DNA of 64,000 nt from Halomonas sp. KG2. Its GTDB lineage: Bacteria; Pseudomonadota; Gammaproteobacteria; Pseudomonadales; Halomonadaceae. Shown in pieces: positions 26,868 to 36,275 of this stretch. The notes beneath the pieces are model-generated. The model was not told where the DNA came from. It made no database searches and saw only the letters and a list, made by a program, of their open reading frames with translations. The first letter of the stretch is position 1, and each line of letters opens with the position of its first letter. The stretch covers positions 248,001-312,000 of the forward strand of contig CP098528.1 in NCBI GenBank assembly GCA_030440445.1, written 5' to 3'. The position numbers were made by a program, and so were the translations under genes.

Positions 26868-27172
26868 TGGCTCTTTTCTCCTTTTTCTTTCGCCCGCCAG
26901 CGGTTGAAGCGGTTGCGGATCATTCGGAATGTTTGGCACGCATGCTGGTTGCTATCTAACTCGGCGCGGCTGTTGATTTTGCAGGCGGCGATTAACCAAT
27001 CGCGGGCGTCTTCTGCAGTGTGGGTGCCGTCGGGTAATTCGCTTTCGTTCAACTGGTGCTTAAACCGGCGACGGCGATCAAGGTAGAGCTGGAACGCTTT
27101 GTCTTGGCAAAGCATCGCGGCTTGGCGGGCGTATGCGCCGCCTTTGGGTGGCGGAGCTTTTTGACCGGTCAT
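26864..27172 (-). CDS. Conserved phage early protein (102 residues)
   Basis: Basic, soluble protein with a central AEDARDWLIAACKIN helix and a C-terminal FRMIRNRFNRWRAKEKGEK stretch rich in Arg/Lys. Family not recognised. Overlaps both neighbours by 4 bp, so translation in the early operon is coupled. Confidence 0.7.
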   Translation of the reverse strand: MTGQKAPPPKGGAYARQAAMLCQDKAFQLYLDRRRRFKHQLNESELPDGTHTAEDARDWLIAACKINSRAELDSNQHACQTFRMIRNRFNRWRAKEKGEKSQ

Positions 27173-27387
27173 GGTTTTACCCCCACGCCCGTAAAATATC
27201 GTGAATCCCTCAGCCCTTGATCACTAGCATTCTTAGCTTGCCGGAACCCTAATTCCCATGCGTTCCCGTTCCCCCAGGGGGACTTCTTATAGGGGTTTTC
27301 AGCAATGCTCTTGCCTTCCCAAAAGGCATCATTACCTTTTCTCACTGCTCGACGAAAAGCTTCAGTCCGTTCTTTAGCACTCATCAT
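27169..27387 (-). CDS. Small CrpP/Rmf-like protein
   Basis: 72 residues. The pattern RRAVRKGNDAFWEGKS-NPYKK-GNAWELGFRQAKN resembles ribosome modulation factor and CrpP-type small proteins (Gly-rich helix, NPY, then AW-x-x-GF). Such proteins are frequent in phage early operons; their role there is not known. The similarity is by eye. Confidence 0.6.
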   Translation of the reverse strand: MMSAKERTEAFRRAVRKGNDAFWEGKSIAENPYKKSPWGNGNAWELGFRQAKNASDQGLRDSRYFTGVGVKP

Positions 27388-27980
27388 TCACCACCTTTTT
27401 CCAAGCGCCGTAGCAGTGCTGCCGTTTCCGCTGCAATCCGCCCGCACCCAAAATTACAACCATCATGCTCAATGGACCCTGGAATAACTTCTAATAGGTT
27501 TTCTAACGCTTCCGCCCTTTCCTTGTAGGTTCTACGGGCTAGGCTGGCGTTAGGATCGTTAAGTGCCCATTTCCCAATCTGTCTTGCCAGTTGCCATGTT
27601 GCCGCTGTTGTTTGCTCGTTTTCGAGCCAATCGGTTGCTATTTGCCGCGCCATTTCCAGATGTGCTGCCAACACGTCGCGCTCTTGCTCTACCTTTTTAA
27701 CCTCATCGTGGTTGGTTACATCAATAGCTTCGAAATTAACCTCCCTATTAACAAAGATGGCCGCGCCAGATGAATGCTTTGCGAACCCCTGCATGACCTC
27801 TTTTGCTTCATCTCTGTTTATGTCACCAACCATTCTTATCACTAGGTAACGGCTTTTTAGGTCAGCGGGCAGTGCTTCCAGTTTCGCGCACATGAGTGCA
27901 TCGTATTTTTTACCGAGCAAATCCAGCTGCCTTGCCGCTTCTTCTGGGTTTTCGCGTACCCAATTTGGGTCAATGGTCAT
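27384..27980 (-). CDS. Hypothetical phage early protein (198 residues)
   Basis: Starts MTIDPNWVRENPEEAARQL after AGGAGG. Central coiled-coil-like stretch (EVKKVEQERDVLAAHLEMARQ) and a C-terminal segment with HDGCNFGCGRIAAETAALLRRL, whose cysteines could bind metal. No family recognised. Followed by a 4-bp overlap with the Rmf-like gene. Confidence 0.7.
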   Translation of the reverse strand: MTIDPNWVRENPEEAARQLDLLGKKYDALMCAKLEALPADLKSRYLVIRMVGDINRDEAKEVMQGFAKHSSGAAIFVNREVNFEAIDVTNHDEVKKVEQERDVLAAHLEMARQIATDWLENEQTTAATWQLARQIGKWALNDPNASLARRTYKERAEALENLLEVIPGSIEHDGCNFGCGRIAAETAALLRRLEKGGE

Positions 27981-28065
27981 GCTCCCTCCTGATTTTTTTG
28001 TGCATCAAGCTGCTCACTTATCGCTGCTTTTCTGTTTTTTGAGCAGTTAAATTCACATCGGTAAT

Positions 28066-28386
28066 CTAAAAATCGAAACGTTGCGCAATGCCCTTGGCAC
28101 TGGGCTTTGCTTCGTTGCGCATCTCGATTACTTCGCGGATCTCGATGACCTCGACGCGGGGTTTAATGTTGCTCGCGATGCTTATTCCGAGCTGGAAGGC
28201 GCTACCCACGCAAAATGCGAGAACCGTAAACTTGATGACGTAGCGCCAATCTTTGGGTATTGGGTTATGCATCATCGGGAATTTCTCTCTAAGCTCTTTG
28301 GGGTATCCCCCATAGCACAGCATTCCTATGGCGATAGAGATGCATAAGGCGGTTATTGCTACCAGAGGGGCGGTGTAATTATCCAT
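28066..28386 (-). CDS. Small membrane protein (about 106 residues)
   Basis: Starts MDNYTAPLVAITALCI at 28386, overlapping the upstream stop by 8 bp. Two hydrophobic segments (residues about 7-25 and 48-70) separated by a charged loop, then a soluble tail. Could be a superinfection or lysis-timing factor, but nothing in the sequence shows which. Confidence 0.65.
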   Translation of the reverse strand: MDNYTAPLVAITALCISIAIGMLCYGGYPKELREKFPMMHNPIPKDWRYVIKFTVLAFCVGSAFQLGISIASNIKPRVEVIEIREVIEMRNEAKPSAKGIAQRFDF

Positions 28387-28642
28387 TGGCTTCACCATTT
28401 AATGTGGTTTTACGGTTGGCCACTTCGTCCCATACCGCGCTCACTTTCTCTCGGGTGACGTGGGTGAACTTCTTTTTCCACTGTTCAAACACGGCATTAC
28501 GGCTCGGTTCAGGCGCTAACAGCATTTGCAGTGCTACGAATTTCACTTCTTGCTCTTTGGCCCATTCGAACCACTCGGGCGGGTAGCCGTTGAGGCCGCC
28601 AAGCGGGCGACCGTCTGACCATTGCTTCGGACATTCCATCAC
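28379..28642 (-). CDS. Hypothetical phage early protein (87 residues)
   Basis: Starts MMECPKQWSDGRPLGGLNGYPP; Trp-rich and soluble (PPEWFEWAKEQEVKF, FEQWKKKFTH). No family recognised. Overlaps the upstream gene by 4 bp and the next by 8 bp within the early operon. Confidence 0.68.
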   Translation of the reverse strand: MMECPKQWSDGRPLGGLNGYPPEWFEWAKEQEVKFVALQMLLAPEPSRNAVFEQWKKKFTHVTREKVSAVWDEVANRKTTLNGEANG

Positions 28643-28959
28643 TTACCCCCTCTGGCTTCTAAACGCTCTAATCGGTCGTATTCAGCCGCGAGCAAAGCCA
28701 TTGCTTTAATGATGTTTTGTTTAGGGTCATGGCTCGGTTTCCACCACTTTTCACACCACTGCCACTGACCAGGGGCCGGTAGGTATGCCGCTGTTAAATT
28801 GTTTTGGATAGCCATGCTGGCGATTCGCGCATAGCAGTGAGCCGCCGATGAAAGCTGCCCACTTTTCCATTGGTCGTCATGCTCAAGGGTAAAACCTTCC
28901 TCATTTATCTGACGTAGGCGCTCTTCGTGGGCTTTTATAAATACTTGGCCTGGGTGCAT
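28639..28959 (-). CDS. Conserved phage early protein (106 residues)
   Basis: Starts MHPGQVFIKAHEERLRQI after AAGGAG. The pattern EEGFTLEHDDQWKSGQLSSAAHCYA resembles a family common in phage and prophage early regions (EGW-x-x-EHDD-x-H-x-x-G-x-L). Its function is not established. Directly downstream of the replication gene. Confidence 0.72.
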   Translation of the reverse strand: MHPGQVFIKAHEERLRQINEEGFTLEHDDQWKSGQLSSAAHCYARIASMAIQNNLTAAYLPAPGQWQWCEKWWKPSHDPKQNIIKAMALLAAEYDRLERLEARGGK

Positions 28960-28973
28960 AACTGACTCCTTTT

Positions 28974-31289
28974 TCAACAAAGCTCGGGCGGGAAGTACTC
29001 TTCTTCCTCGCTAAATGGGTTGGGGGGGGGTGATGCCGCCCTTTTTTTGGCGGCTTCGCGGTCTGCGATGATGTCGCGGTGTACCGCTTCCAGTTCTGCT
29101 CTATATAAATCTGAGCTTTGCCACGCTTTGAAGCGTTCAAGCTGGGCTTTTAGCTCCGCTGGTGAAGGTTCGCGGGGCTGAATATCTGGCCCCTGCGTAC
29201 AGTTAGTGACACGAGTCCAAGGGCTTTCGGCTTCGCCTACAGCCTGAAAATCACCCCCAACCCGCGAACCTTTCGCGCGCACTTGCCACTTATAAACGCG
29301 GGTCATGTACTCGCTAGAAAAGCCAGGGCGGCCGGTGGCCACCAATCCGAACGTGACTTTCTGCTCTTCGCCGTAGCGGCCTTTCGCCACCACGGCTTCA
29401 TAGCCGTAGTCTTCGCCGGTGGCGTGGCTGAACGTCTCGATGTTTGCGCCGGTGGTCATCTTGGTTTCTACCCACGGTTTGATGGGCTGGTCTTTGCGCT
29501 TGGTCATCGGGCCACCCATGAGGCGCAAGAATTGATCCCACTGACCCGCGTTGGCGGCTTTGCGGATTTGGGCAAAGCGCATCGCGGCGCAAGGGTGCGG
29601 GCGGGTGGCGGCTTCCCAATCTTTAAGCATTTGATCTTGCTTTTCTGTGAGTCGGCGCACTTCACGCCACACCGTGACGCTGGGCAGGCCCAGGAACTGA
29701 AACTGACGGATTCCCCAGACGCTCGCCCATGCTTCAATACGCGGGGCGCTGGTCTTCATTTCATGGCCGTATTTGTCCATCTCCATGAACTGTTCGCCGT
29801 TGATATTTTTCGAGATGTATTTAGCGACGTAACCGGCGGCAGTACCTCGCTCATAGTCGATACGCTTGGCATCAAAGCGGGCGGTGGTTTTACCCCAGCG
29901 GTTGAACAGCTCTTCGGGGTTCGCCTCTTCGGCGTACTCGCGAAGGGTGCCGGTGACCGCGTCTTCGTCCTCGGGCTTCATCCAGATAAGCAAATGCCAG
30001 TGCGGCGTGCCGTCGTGGTGAGGCTCTACCACGCGAATGCCGTAAATGCCGATGTCATCACGGGCCAGCTTGGCGCGGATCTTCGCCCAAAGCCCCTGTA
30101 AATACTGCTGAGTCTCGCGGGGTGTGGCGCCTTTGTACTTCGGGTTTCTAAAGCAGTTGCTAGCGACCACTGGGTGATACTTCGACGGCGCTGTCATGGT
30201 GTAAAACATGCCAACGTGACCGAGTCGACGGGCTTCGGCTTCTGTGTCGTTGATGCGCAGCATTAGCTCTGCCCGGCGGTGATCGGGATTGGCTAGCCCC
30301 AGCTCGGCGAGTTCGGCGAGCGTGTAGGTTTGGCCCTCTTGATTGATGGCCTCTAACGTTTCGAGCAAAGCGTGATTACGGAATATCTGAGAACGGCGGC
30401 GCTCAACCGTAAAGTCACTGCAGTAGATACCCGCGCGCATATGCACTCGGTGGGCTTCGCGCATGACCTGCTCGACGGTGCGCCCACACAGACGGCGCAA
30501 TTTACGACGCCACACACTGGGGCAGCTCAGCTTGGCCAACTGCGTTTTAGCCGGCAGCTTGTCGCTGGGCGGCGCGATCCCATGCATTGCACAGCGGTGG
30601 CGACCCTGCTCGACAGCAATGGCACGCACCATGGAAATGCACAGCGGGCGCAGGTAGTGCCACTGCTGAAAGCGGAAGTTGCCGATAAAGGGCGGTGGGG
30701 TGAACTGGTTACGCGCACGGGCACAAGCGTCTTGATAGTCGCGGAATTGCTCAGACAATGGCTTGCCTTTAACGGCCACCATCTTCGGCTTAGGCGGTGG
30801 GAACATGCCCAACCGCTGCAACCGATTTGCCTTAGCAATATCGCCTATCAAGAGACTCGCGTTTTTATCGATGGCGGCCGCTTGGGCCTGGGCGTAATTA
30901 ACCAGGGCGTCGTCATCGTGAGTGGCGTTCAGGCCACCAATGACCAAACGCTTTTCGACCGACAATAACCACTGATTTGCTACATATAATCCCTCGACGG
31001 TGGTTGGGCTACGCTTCACCAAGGCGGCCATGGCCCGCGTAAGCGCTCCGCGAATTGGCAGAAACCGACTCAGGATAAAAGACGGTTCTACCAAACGCTC
31101 TGCGTGGTGAGCTAACCAGCGGTTAGCGGCGCGATGGCCGTGCCGCTTGGAAACGTGCACATAACCACCGGCCAACTGATCAGCGAGAGACGGCAGACGC
31201 TTAAAATAGTCTTTGATGTATCCATAACAGTCCTTTGTACCAGAACTGTAGGGAAAGGCTTTTTCCAACGCCTTCTCGAACTCGCTCAT
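28974..31289 (-). CDS. A: Replication initiation protein gpA (HUH endonuclease)
   Basis: Nicks the phage origin and starts rolling-circle replication. 771 residues, as in P2 gpA. The HUH motif is TPHWHLLIWM (near residue 433) and the paired-tyrosine region is YVAKYISKN (near 488), with an upstream CRF motif area. The phage origin is expected inside this gene, as in P2. Overlaps the upstream 91-residue gene by 4 bp. Confidence 0.92.
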   Translation of the reverse strand: MSEFEKALEKAFPYSSGTKDCYGYIKDYFKRLPSLADQLAGGYVHVSKRHGHRAANRWLAHHAERLVEPSFILSRFLPIRGALTRAMAALVKRSPTTVEGLYVANQWLLSVEKRLVIGGLNATHDDDALVNYAQAQAAAIDKNASLLIGDIAKANRLQRLGMFPPPKPKMVAVKGKPLSEQFRDYQDACARARNQFTPPPFIGNFRFQQWHYLRPLCISMVRAIAVEQGRHRCAMHGIAPPSDKLPAKTQLAKLSCPSVWRRKLRRLCGRTVEQVMREAHRVHMRAGIYCSDFTVERRRSQIFRNHALLETLEAINQEGQTYTLAELAELGLANPDHRRAELMLRINDTEAEARRLGHVGMFYTMTAPSKYHPVVASNCFRNPKYKGATPRETQQYLQGLWAKIRAKLARDDIGIYGIRVVEPHHDGTPHWHLLIWMKPEDEDAVTGTLREYAEEANPEELFNRWGKTTARFDAKRIDYERGTAAGYVAKYISKNINGEQFMEMDKYGHEMKTSAPRIEAWASVWGIRQFQFLGLPSVTVWREVRRLTEKQDQMLKDWEAATRPHPCAAMRFAQIRKAANAGQWDQFLRLMGGPMTKRKDQPIKPWVETKMTTGANIETFSHATGEDYGYEAVVAKGRYGEEQKVTFGLVATGRPGFSSEYMTRVYKWQVRAKGSRVGGDFQAVGEAESPWTRVTNCTQGPDIQPREPSPAELKAQLERFKAWQSSDLYRAELEAVHRDIIADREAAKKRAASPPPNPFSEEEEYFPPELC

Positions 31290-31561
31290 GAGTCGGCCTC
31301 ATCATCAAACATGCCTGCAACCTCAGCCCAAGCATTGCTCAACCTATACCGCAGTGTTTTCAGCCCTTTTAGGCGTGCCTCTTGGTAAACCCTCGCATCC
31401 AGGTACTCAAGGTCATAAAAACTTGTCTCAATACGCCTTACCTCTTCGGCCACCTGCGCTTCCAACTTCTTAATCGCATCGACGGCATATCGTTGCTGAA
31501 CTTCGTTTTCAGCTTTGGCAAAGTGGTCAAAGCCCTTGTAGTTCGCCCTGATTATTTCCAT
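31286..31561 (-). CDS. Hypothetical phage early protein (91 residues)
   Basis: Starts MEIIRANYKGFDHFAKAENE; ATG 31561 overlaps the upstream stop (TGATG). Mainly helical with a coiled-coil-like centre (AIKKLEAQVAEEVRRIE). Immediately precedes gpA. No family recognised. Confidence 0.68.
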   Translation of the reverse strand: MEIIRANYKGFDHFAKAENEVQQRYAVDAIKKLEAQVAEEVRRIETSFYDLEYLDARVYQEARLKGLKTLRYRLSNAWAEVAGMFDDEADS

Positions 31562-31815
31562 CACTGTTTCACCTCGGCCATATCTACGCCGTAGAACTTG
31601 GCGGGCCTTTCCGGCACTGCTTGGGCGGCGGCAATGTCGATTTGATAATCATCAAAGACGCTATCCAACTGCGTTAGCTGGCAGCCGAATTTGTCGGCTT
31701 CGCGCATTAGCTCAGCGGCGGCCATTTGGTAGCCCTGGTCATGCAACTGGCGGGCGAGATAGTCGAAGCGGGCCTTAATGACGTACAAGGCGTGCATCGT
31801 GGTTTGGATATTCAT
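31561..31815 (-). CDS. Hypothetical phage early protein (84 residues)
   Basis: Starts MNIQTTMHALYVIKARFDY. Helical, soluble, with a conserved-looking QMAAAELMREADKFG segment. Translationally coupled to both neighbours (4-bp and 1-bp overlaps). Role unknown. Confidence 0.68.
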   Translation of the reverse strand: MNIQTTMHALYVIKARFDYLARQLHDQGYQMAAAELMREADKFGCQLTQLDSVFDDYQIDIAAAQAVPERPAKFYGVDMAEVKQ

Positions 31816-32222
31816 GCCACCCCCTTTTCGATCAGGCTGAGCCAGTGCAGCGCGGCTTTGGTGTTGCCTTCTGCCAGCGCTTGGCGGGCGTGGCTGGCCA
31901 GTTCGGCGCTTGGGTGCTGGGTGCGGTTGCGCAGTTGGTCACGCAGGCCGGTGGCGTAACTGCTCATACGGTGTATGGCCGCGCGCACTGCATCGCGTTC
32001 GGGCTTGGTTAGTTGGCTGATTTGCTGGGTGGCATCGGCTGTTAGCCCTGCGCTTTTAAGCACAAGGCGGCGCTCGGGATAATTGAGATCTGCCCAGACG
32101 TCGACCAGATCTTGATCGGCTACGCGGCTGTGCAGCTCGGCGAGGAGTTCGCCAAAGCCTGCGCGGTCGGTTTGAACGCGCGGCGGGGCTTGGCGTGTGG
32201 GTAGTGGGGTCACGTTGGCCAT
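31812..32222 (-). CDS. Hypothetical phage early protein (136 residues)
   Basis: Start at 32222 (MANVTPLPTRQAPP), where the normal leader begins; the longer frame overlaps the gene upstream. The centre (DLNYPERRLVLKSAGL, TKPERDAVRAAIHRM) is helical and basic. Similar proteins sit in this place in other P2-like prophages; no function known. Confidence 0.68.
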   Translation of the reverse strand: MANVTPLPTRQAPPRVQTDRAGFGELLAELHSRVADQDLVDVWADLNYPERRLVLKSAGLTADATQQISQLTKPERDAVRAAIHRMSSYATGLRDQLRNRTQHPSAELASHARQALAEGNTKAALHWLSLIEKGVA

Positions 32223-32232
32223 GGGGCGAACC

Positions 32233-32610
32233 TCAGTGTTCCAAAACGATGGGGCGGCGGGTATCGGCATCGACGACTTGAGCGAGGCCAGCGTCGCGGG
32301 CTTGCTGAATCATGCGGGTTAGGTCGCGGGCGGTGAGCATTACTGGACGGCCGCTGTTGTCGCGAAAAATCACGACGTGCGACGTGCTGGCCTCTACGTC
32401 GATGCGAGCGGTTTCGTTGACGCTATCGAGGTCGGCGTAGGCTTGGATGCTGGCCACTTCGGCATTGGCTTCTGCGATGCCGTAATCGTTCACCAGCGTG
32501 CCGATGGTGACGCGTAGCGCTTCGGCGCGGCTTTCCCAGCGGTGTTGCCATAGCAGCTCCGTGGCTAGATCGAAGGGGGCTTTTGCTGAGTTAATGGGCG
32601 TTACGTTCAT
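32233..32610 (-). CDS. Hypothetical phage early protein (125 residues)
   Basis: Start at 32610 (MNVTPINSAKAPF) with AAAGGAAG at good spacing. The second half (SHVVIFRDNSGRPVMLTARDLTRMIQQARDAG) looks like a small alpha/beta domain. Overlaps ogr by 4 bp. No family recognised. Confidence 0.66.
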   Translation of the reverse strand: MNVTPINSAKAPFDLATELLWQHRWESRAEALRVTIGTLVNDYGIAEANAEVASIQAYADLDSVNETARIDVEASTSHVVIFRDNSGRPVMLTARDLTRMIQQARDAGLAQVVDADTRRPIVLEH

Positions 32611-32927
32611 TTTTTCGCTTCCTTTCTGGCATCTAAAATTAGGCGGATTTGGCCTTCGTCTTCGAGCTTTGCATGGCGCTTTAGCCAGGGCGAAAGCTGG
32701 ATATTGACCGCCGGATTGGGGTGGTAGCTGGGGGCTAACGTCTCTATGAGCGTTAGCTCTGACTTGACGCGGTACCCACACCCAAACTCATTGGTGCAAT
32801 GCAGGTAGAGCGTGCGGTACTCGGGATGATGCGTCTTCGAAGTTCGCACCTTCATGTAGCTACCGCAGTGGGGGCAGTCGAAGCGAAGCCGACTGACCTC
32901 GCTCATTTCTTCGTTTGGCTCAGTCAC
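32607..32927 (-). CDS. ogr: Ogr/Delta-like late-gene activator
   Basis: Zinc-finger activator that in P2 binds late promoters and recruits RNA polymerase. 106 residues; the Ogr/Delta pattern is clear: CPHCG, RTSKT, TLYLHC-x6-CGYRV, then LAPS. Start may be 32927 or 32906 (MSEVSRLRF). It lies inside the early operon, where P2 places ogr next to D, so late activation here follows directly from early transcription. Its likely targets are the three boxes at 44089, 49785 and 55869. Confidence 0.88.
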   Translation of the reverse strand: MTEPNEEMSEVSRLRFDCPHCGSYMKVRTSKTHHPEYRTLYLHCTNEFGCGYRVKSELTLIETLAPSYHPNPAVNIQLSPWLKRHAKLEDEGQIRLILDARKEAKK

Positions 32928-33123
32928 TTGGCCCCCTCTTCACTTCGTACAGGGCGCGACCCCGTCCCGTGATTTTGTTACCCCCTATACGAATGCCACG
33001 AGACAGCAAGAACTCAATGGCCGCCTCGTGTGATTCCAGCCCTTGCTCCTCACACACTTGATCGAGCGTGTCGCTCATTACTGGGTCTACAAAAATCTCA
33101 ATTCGCTTATCTCTGGGTGGCAT
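32920..33123 (-). CDS. Small ribbon-helix-helix-like regulator (67 residues)
   Basis: Start at 33123 (MPPRDKRIEIFVDPVM). A short strand (RIEIFVDP) followed by two helices (SDTLDQVCEEQGL, SHEAAIEFLLSRG) suggests a ribbon-helix-helix DNA-binding fold. Overlaps ogr by 8 bp. Exact role unknown. Confidence 0.6.
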   Translation of the reverse strand: MPPRDKRIEIFVDPVMSDTLDQVCEEQGLESHEAAIEFLLSRGIRIGGNKITGRGRALYEVKRGPSD

Positions 33124-33169
33124 ACAGCACCTTTTGAGGGGTTGAAGCAGGGTGCAACAGGGGGCTTTT

Positions 33170-33364
33170 TTACCCCGTGCGCTGCCCCACACTGTTGATG
33201 TTGCCGACGCCCAGCAGCTCATTTGCTTGGTTCATTATCATCTGGCGCATTAACGCCGCTTTGCTGATGCCATGAAGATTGGCAAATGCAGTAATAACGG
33301 CGTCTTCGTACTCATCCAGGTAAACGCTTTTCTTGGTGCGTAGGCGCTTAGTGTCCTGATACAT
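33170..33364 (-). CDS. Small ribbon-helix-helix-like protein (64 residues)
   Basis: Strand TKKSVYLDEYE followed by helices (DAVITAFANLHG, SKAALMRQMIMNQANELL), an RHH/CopG-like pattern. Second gene of the early operon. It may share the Cro/Cox role with its neighbour; this is a guess from position. Confidence 0.6.
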   Translation of the reverse strand: MYQDTKRLRTKKSVYLDEYEDAVITAFANLHGISKAALMRQMIMNQANELLGVGNINSVGQRTG

Positions 33365-33398
33365 GAGGGGCTTTCCTTATGCAGTGCGTGAGCTGGGG

Positions 33399-33611
33399 TT
33401 AATCGGCGATGAGGGTGTCTTGTTGGTATTGGCTTAGGCCGCGAAGCGAGAGCATGCGGATGGTGGCGGAAAGTGAGCGCATTTCGTTTTGAGCCAATTT
33501 CTCAATGCTTTCCCGCTCATCTGCTGTGAAGCAGCAGACCATTTGTTGGTCGACACTAGGACGCGGGGAACGAACGCTCGCTTTAGGGGAAATGGAATTA
33601 ATTTCGGGCAT
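33399..33611 (-). CDS. First early-operon gene, putative RHH regulator (Cro/Cox position)
   Basis: 70 residues with VCCFTADERESIEKLAQNEM and SLSATIRMLSLRGLSQY, an RHH-like strand-helix-helix. It is divergent from the repressor gene across a 98-bp gap, the place of cro or cox in related phages. No direct evidence for its targets. Confidence 0.62.
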   Translation of the reverse strand: MPEINSISPKASVRSPRPSVDQQMVCCFTADERESIEKLAQNEMRSLSATIRMLSLRGLSQYQQDTLIAD

Positions 33612-33668
33612 GGTTTAGTCTCTCAGGTGAGTATCAATGGGTTTCTTGGTAACTCTTTGTGGCAATTT

Positions 33669-33688
33669 AGATGATCAAACGATCATCT
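33669..33688. promoter_or_regulatory. Palindrome in the repressor/early switch region
   Basis: AGATGATC-AAAC-GATCATCT is a perfect 8-bp inverted repeat, 21 bp before the repressor ATG; a half-site ATGATCAC covers the ATG itself. It is the best operator candidate for the CI-like repressor and would control both directions. Confidence 0.65.
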
Positions 33689-33709
33689 GTCAAATACGGA
33701 ATGCAATTA

Positions 33710-34408
33710 ATGATCACTTTAGGCGACCGGTTACGTGAAGAGAGGAACAAAAAAGGGCTAACACAGGCCGATTTTGCTGCTCTTGCTGGGGTTACAAAAA
33801 GGTCTCAATCTCTGTATGAGGGGAACGAACGAACGCCTAAAGCTGATTACCTTGCAGCTCTTCACGACGTTGGCGTTGACACGCACTACGTACTTACCGG
33901 AAACCGTAGCCATGGAAGTGCTTCTTTCGGCTCGGAAGGGAATATTGAGGAACAGCAGGCCGCTTACCTCGAACGCCAACTCAACGATCCAGATGTTGCA
34001 TCGATACCGATGTATGACGTTGAGTGCGCGGCGGGTAGTGGGCGGGACTTCACAGAAGAGAAAGTACTGGGTTACTTCCACATGGATCGCGCCGTGCTGG
34101 CAGAACTGAAATTGCCAGCTGACTCGGGCGCGTGGGTGCGTGCCCGTGGTGATTCGATGGTTGGCACGATTGACGACGGCGATTATGTGTTTGTGGACTT
34201 CACGCAGCGCGACCCCAGCCGGGAGGGTGTTTACTTAATCTTGATGGATGGCGAGCGACGGATTAAGCGGATGCAACGGGTCGCGGGCGGCGGATGGCTG
34301 TTGATTAGCGATAACACGCGGTACGACAAAGAGTTGATTAAACCTGAGCAAAAGCAGTTTGTTGAGATTTTAGGCCGGTGCTTGGTGAACCTAGGGCAGG
34401 TGCTTTAG
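33710..34408 (+). CDS. CI/LexA-like prophage repressor (XRE-S24)
   Basis: 232 residues from ATG 33710 (MITLGDRLREERNKKG). N-terminal XRE helix-turn-helix (TQADFAALAGVTKRSQSLYE), a linker with a probable AAG self-cleavage site (CAAGSG, near residue 106), and an S24 peptidase domain with Ser in RGDSMVGTI (near 149) and Lys in RRIKRMQ (near 185). These residues predict RecA-stimulated self-cleavage, so SOS induction of the prophage. Divergent from the early operon. Confidence 0.92.
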   Translation: MITLGDRLREERNKKGLTQADFAALAGVTKRSQSLYEGNERTPKADYLAALHDVGVDTHYVLTGNRSHGSASFGSEGNIEEQQAAYLERQLNDPDVASIPMYDVECAAGSGRDFTEEKVLGYFHMDRAVLAELKLPADSGAWVRARGDSMVGTIDDGDYVFVDFTQRDPSREGVYLILMDGERRIKRMQRVAGGGWLLISDNTRYDKELIKPEQKQFVEILGRCLVNLGQVL

Positions 34409-34440
34409 CAATATAAAAAAGAACAAGGGAGCATGGACTG

Positions 34441-35553
<1,113 letters not shown>

Positions 35554-35580
35554 TTAATATACAAAAGGGAACAGTAAGTT

Positions 35581-35910
35581 ATGAAATTAAAAAATATAGC
35601 CGTGTTTACAATCACATCTTTAGCGCTGGCGTCATCGTTAAGTGCCTTCGCTCAGGAGCGCGAATTTAAAGGCGGGAATTACGTAGCCTGCGTAAGTGAA
35701 GATCTACTTGATCAGTTTGTTGATGCTGCCGTTAAAAACGACAATCGCGCTATGAACTACCTACTTAACAATGGATGTACCGCGCCTCGATCAGGCATTC
35801 CCGTTAGTGTTTTAGACAGTTCATGGACTGGCACCGTGCACGTTAGAGCCTATGTCGGAGATCAAGCTATAGAGCTTTGGACAATCCGCGATGCTTTAAC
35901 TGACCGCTAA
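35581..35910 (+). CDS. Small secreted protein (109 residues)
   Basis: A clear Sec signal peptide (MKLKNIAVFTITSLALASSLSAFA, cleaved before QERE) precedes an 85-residue mature part with two cysteines (VACVSE, NNGCTA). AT-rich compared with the late genes. It follows the WYL-BRCT gene by 27 bp and could act in the periplasm or outside. No family recognised. Confidence 0.72.
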   Translation: MKLKNIAVFTITSLALASSLSAFAQEREFKGGNYVACVSEDLLDQFVDAAVKNDNRAMNYLLNNGCTAPRSGIPVSVLDSSWTGTVHVRAYVGDQAIELWTIRDALTDR

Positions 35911-35915
35911 CCACT

Positions 35916-36275
35916 ATGCGCTTAACGTACTTGGGGCCGTTGGCTATTGGCATTGACCACCCCGCACTCGATGACGTGGACTGTGACAGCTACTCACCCA
36001 GCTGCTTTGCTGTTGAAGTGGGGCCGGATGCGGGCGTTGGCGGTGCGGTGATTGAGGGCGATGTGTTGGTAGTGGATGAGTCGCATAGCCTGGGGCATGA
36101 CGATTTGGCGGTTGTAGAAATGGATGACGCGCTGCATCTTTACCGTGTGTTTCGCGTGGGGCCCCGCTTTAGACTGTTGCCGCCTAGTGGTGGTAACGGG
36201 CTGATGGCAACGGCGCGGATGGTGCGCGGCGTGGTCGTTCATCAAGCGCGGTGCCAGTTGGATGAAGCGCTGTGA
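35916..36275 (+). CDS. S24/UmuD-like fold protein lacking the catalytic dyad
   Basis: 119 residues that align by eye with the LexA/UmuD peptidase core: GGAVIEGDVLVVDES corresponds to LexA GIMDGDLLAVHKT, and LAVVEMDDALHLYRVFRVG to VVVARIDDEVTVKRL. The position of the nucleophile Ser is occupied by Asp/Ala (GPDAGVG) and that of the Lys by Tyr (HLYRV). It therefore should not self-cleave. Five bp after the secreted-protein gene; overlaps a tiny membrane-protein gene by GTGA. Confidence 0.65.
   Translation: MRLTYLGPLAIGIDHPALDDVDCDSYSPSCFAVEVGPDAGVGGAVIEGDVLVVDESHSLGHDDLAVVEMDDALHLYRVFRVGPRFRLLPPSGGNGLMATARMVRGVVVHQARCQLDEAL

Noticed and set aside
29283..30101. 272-codon plus-strand frame opposite gpA
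   Set aside because: Antisense of the HUH replication gene, no ribosome site or domain.
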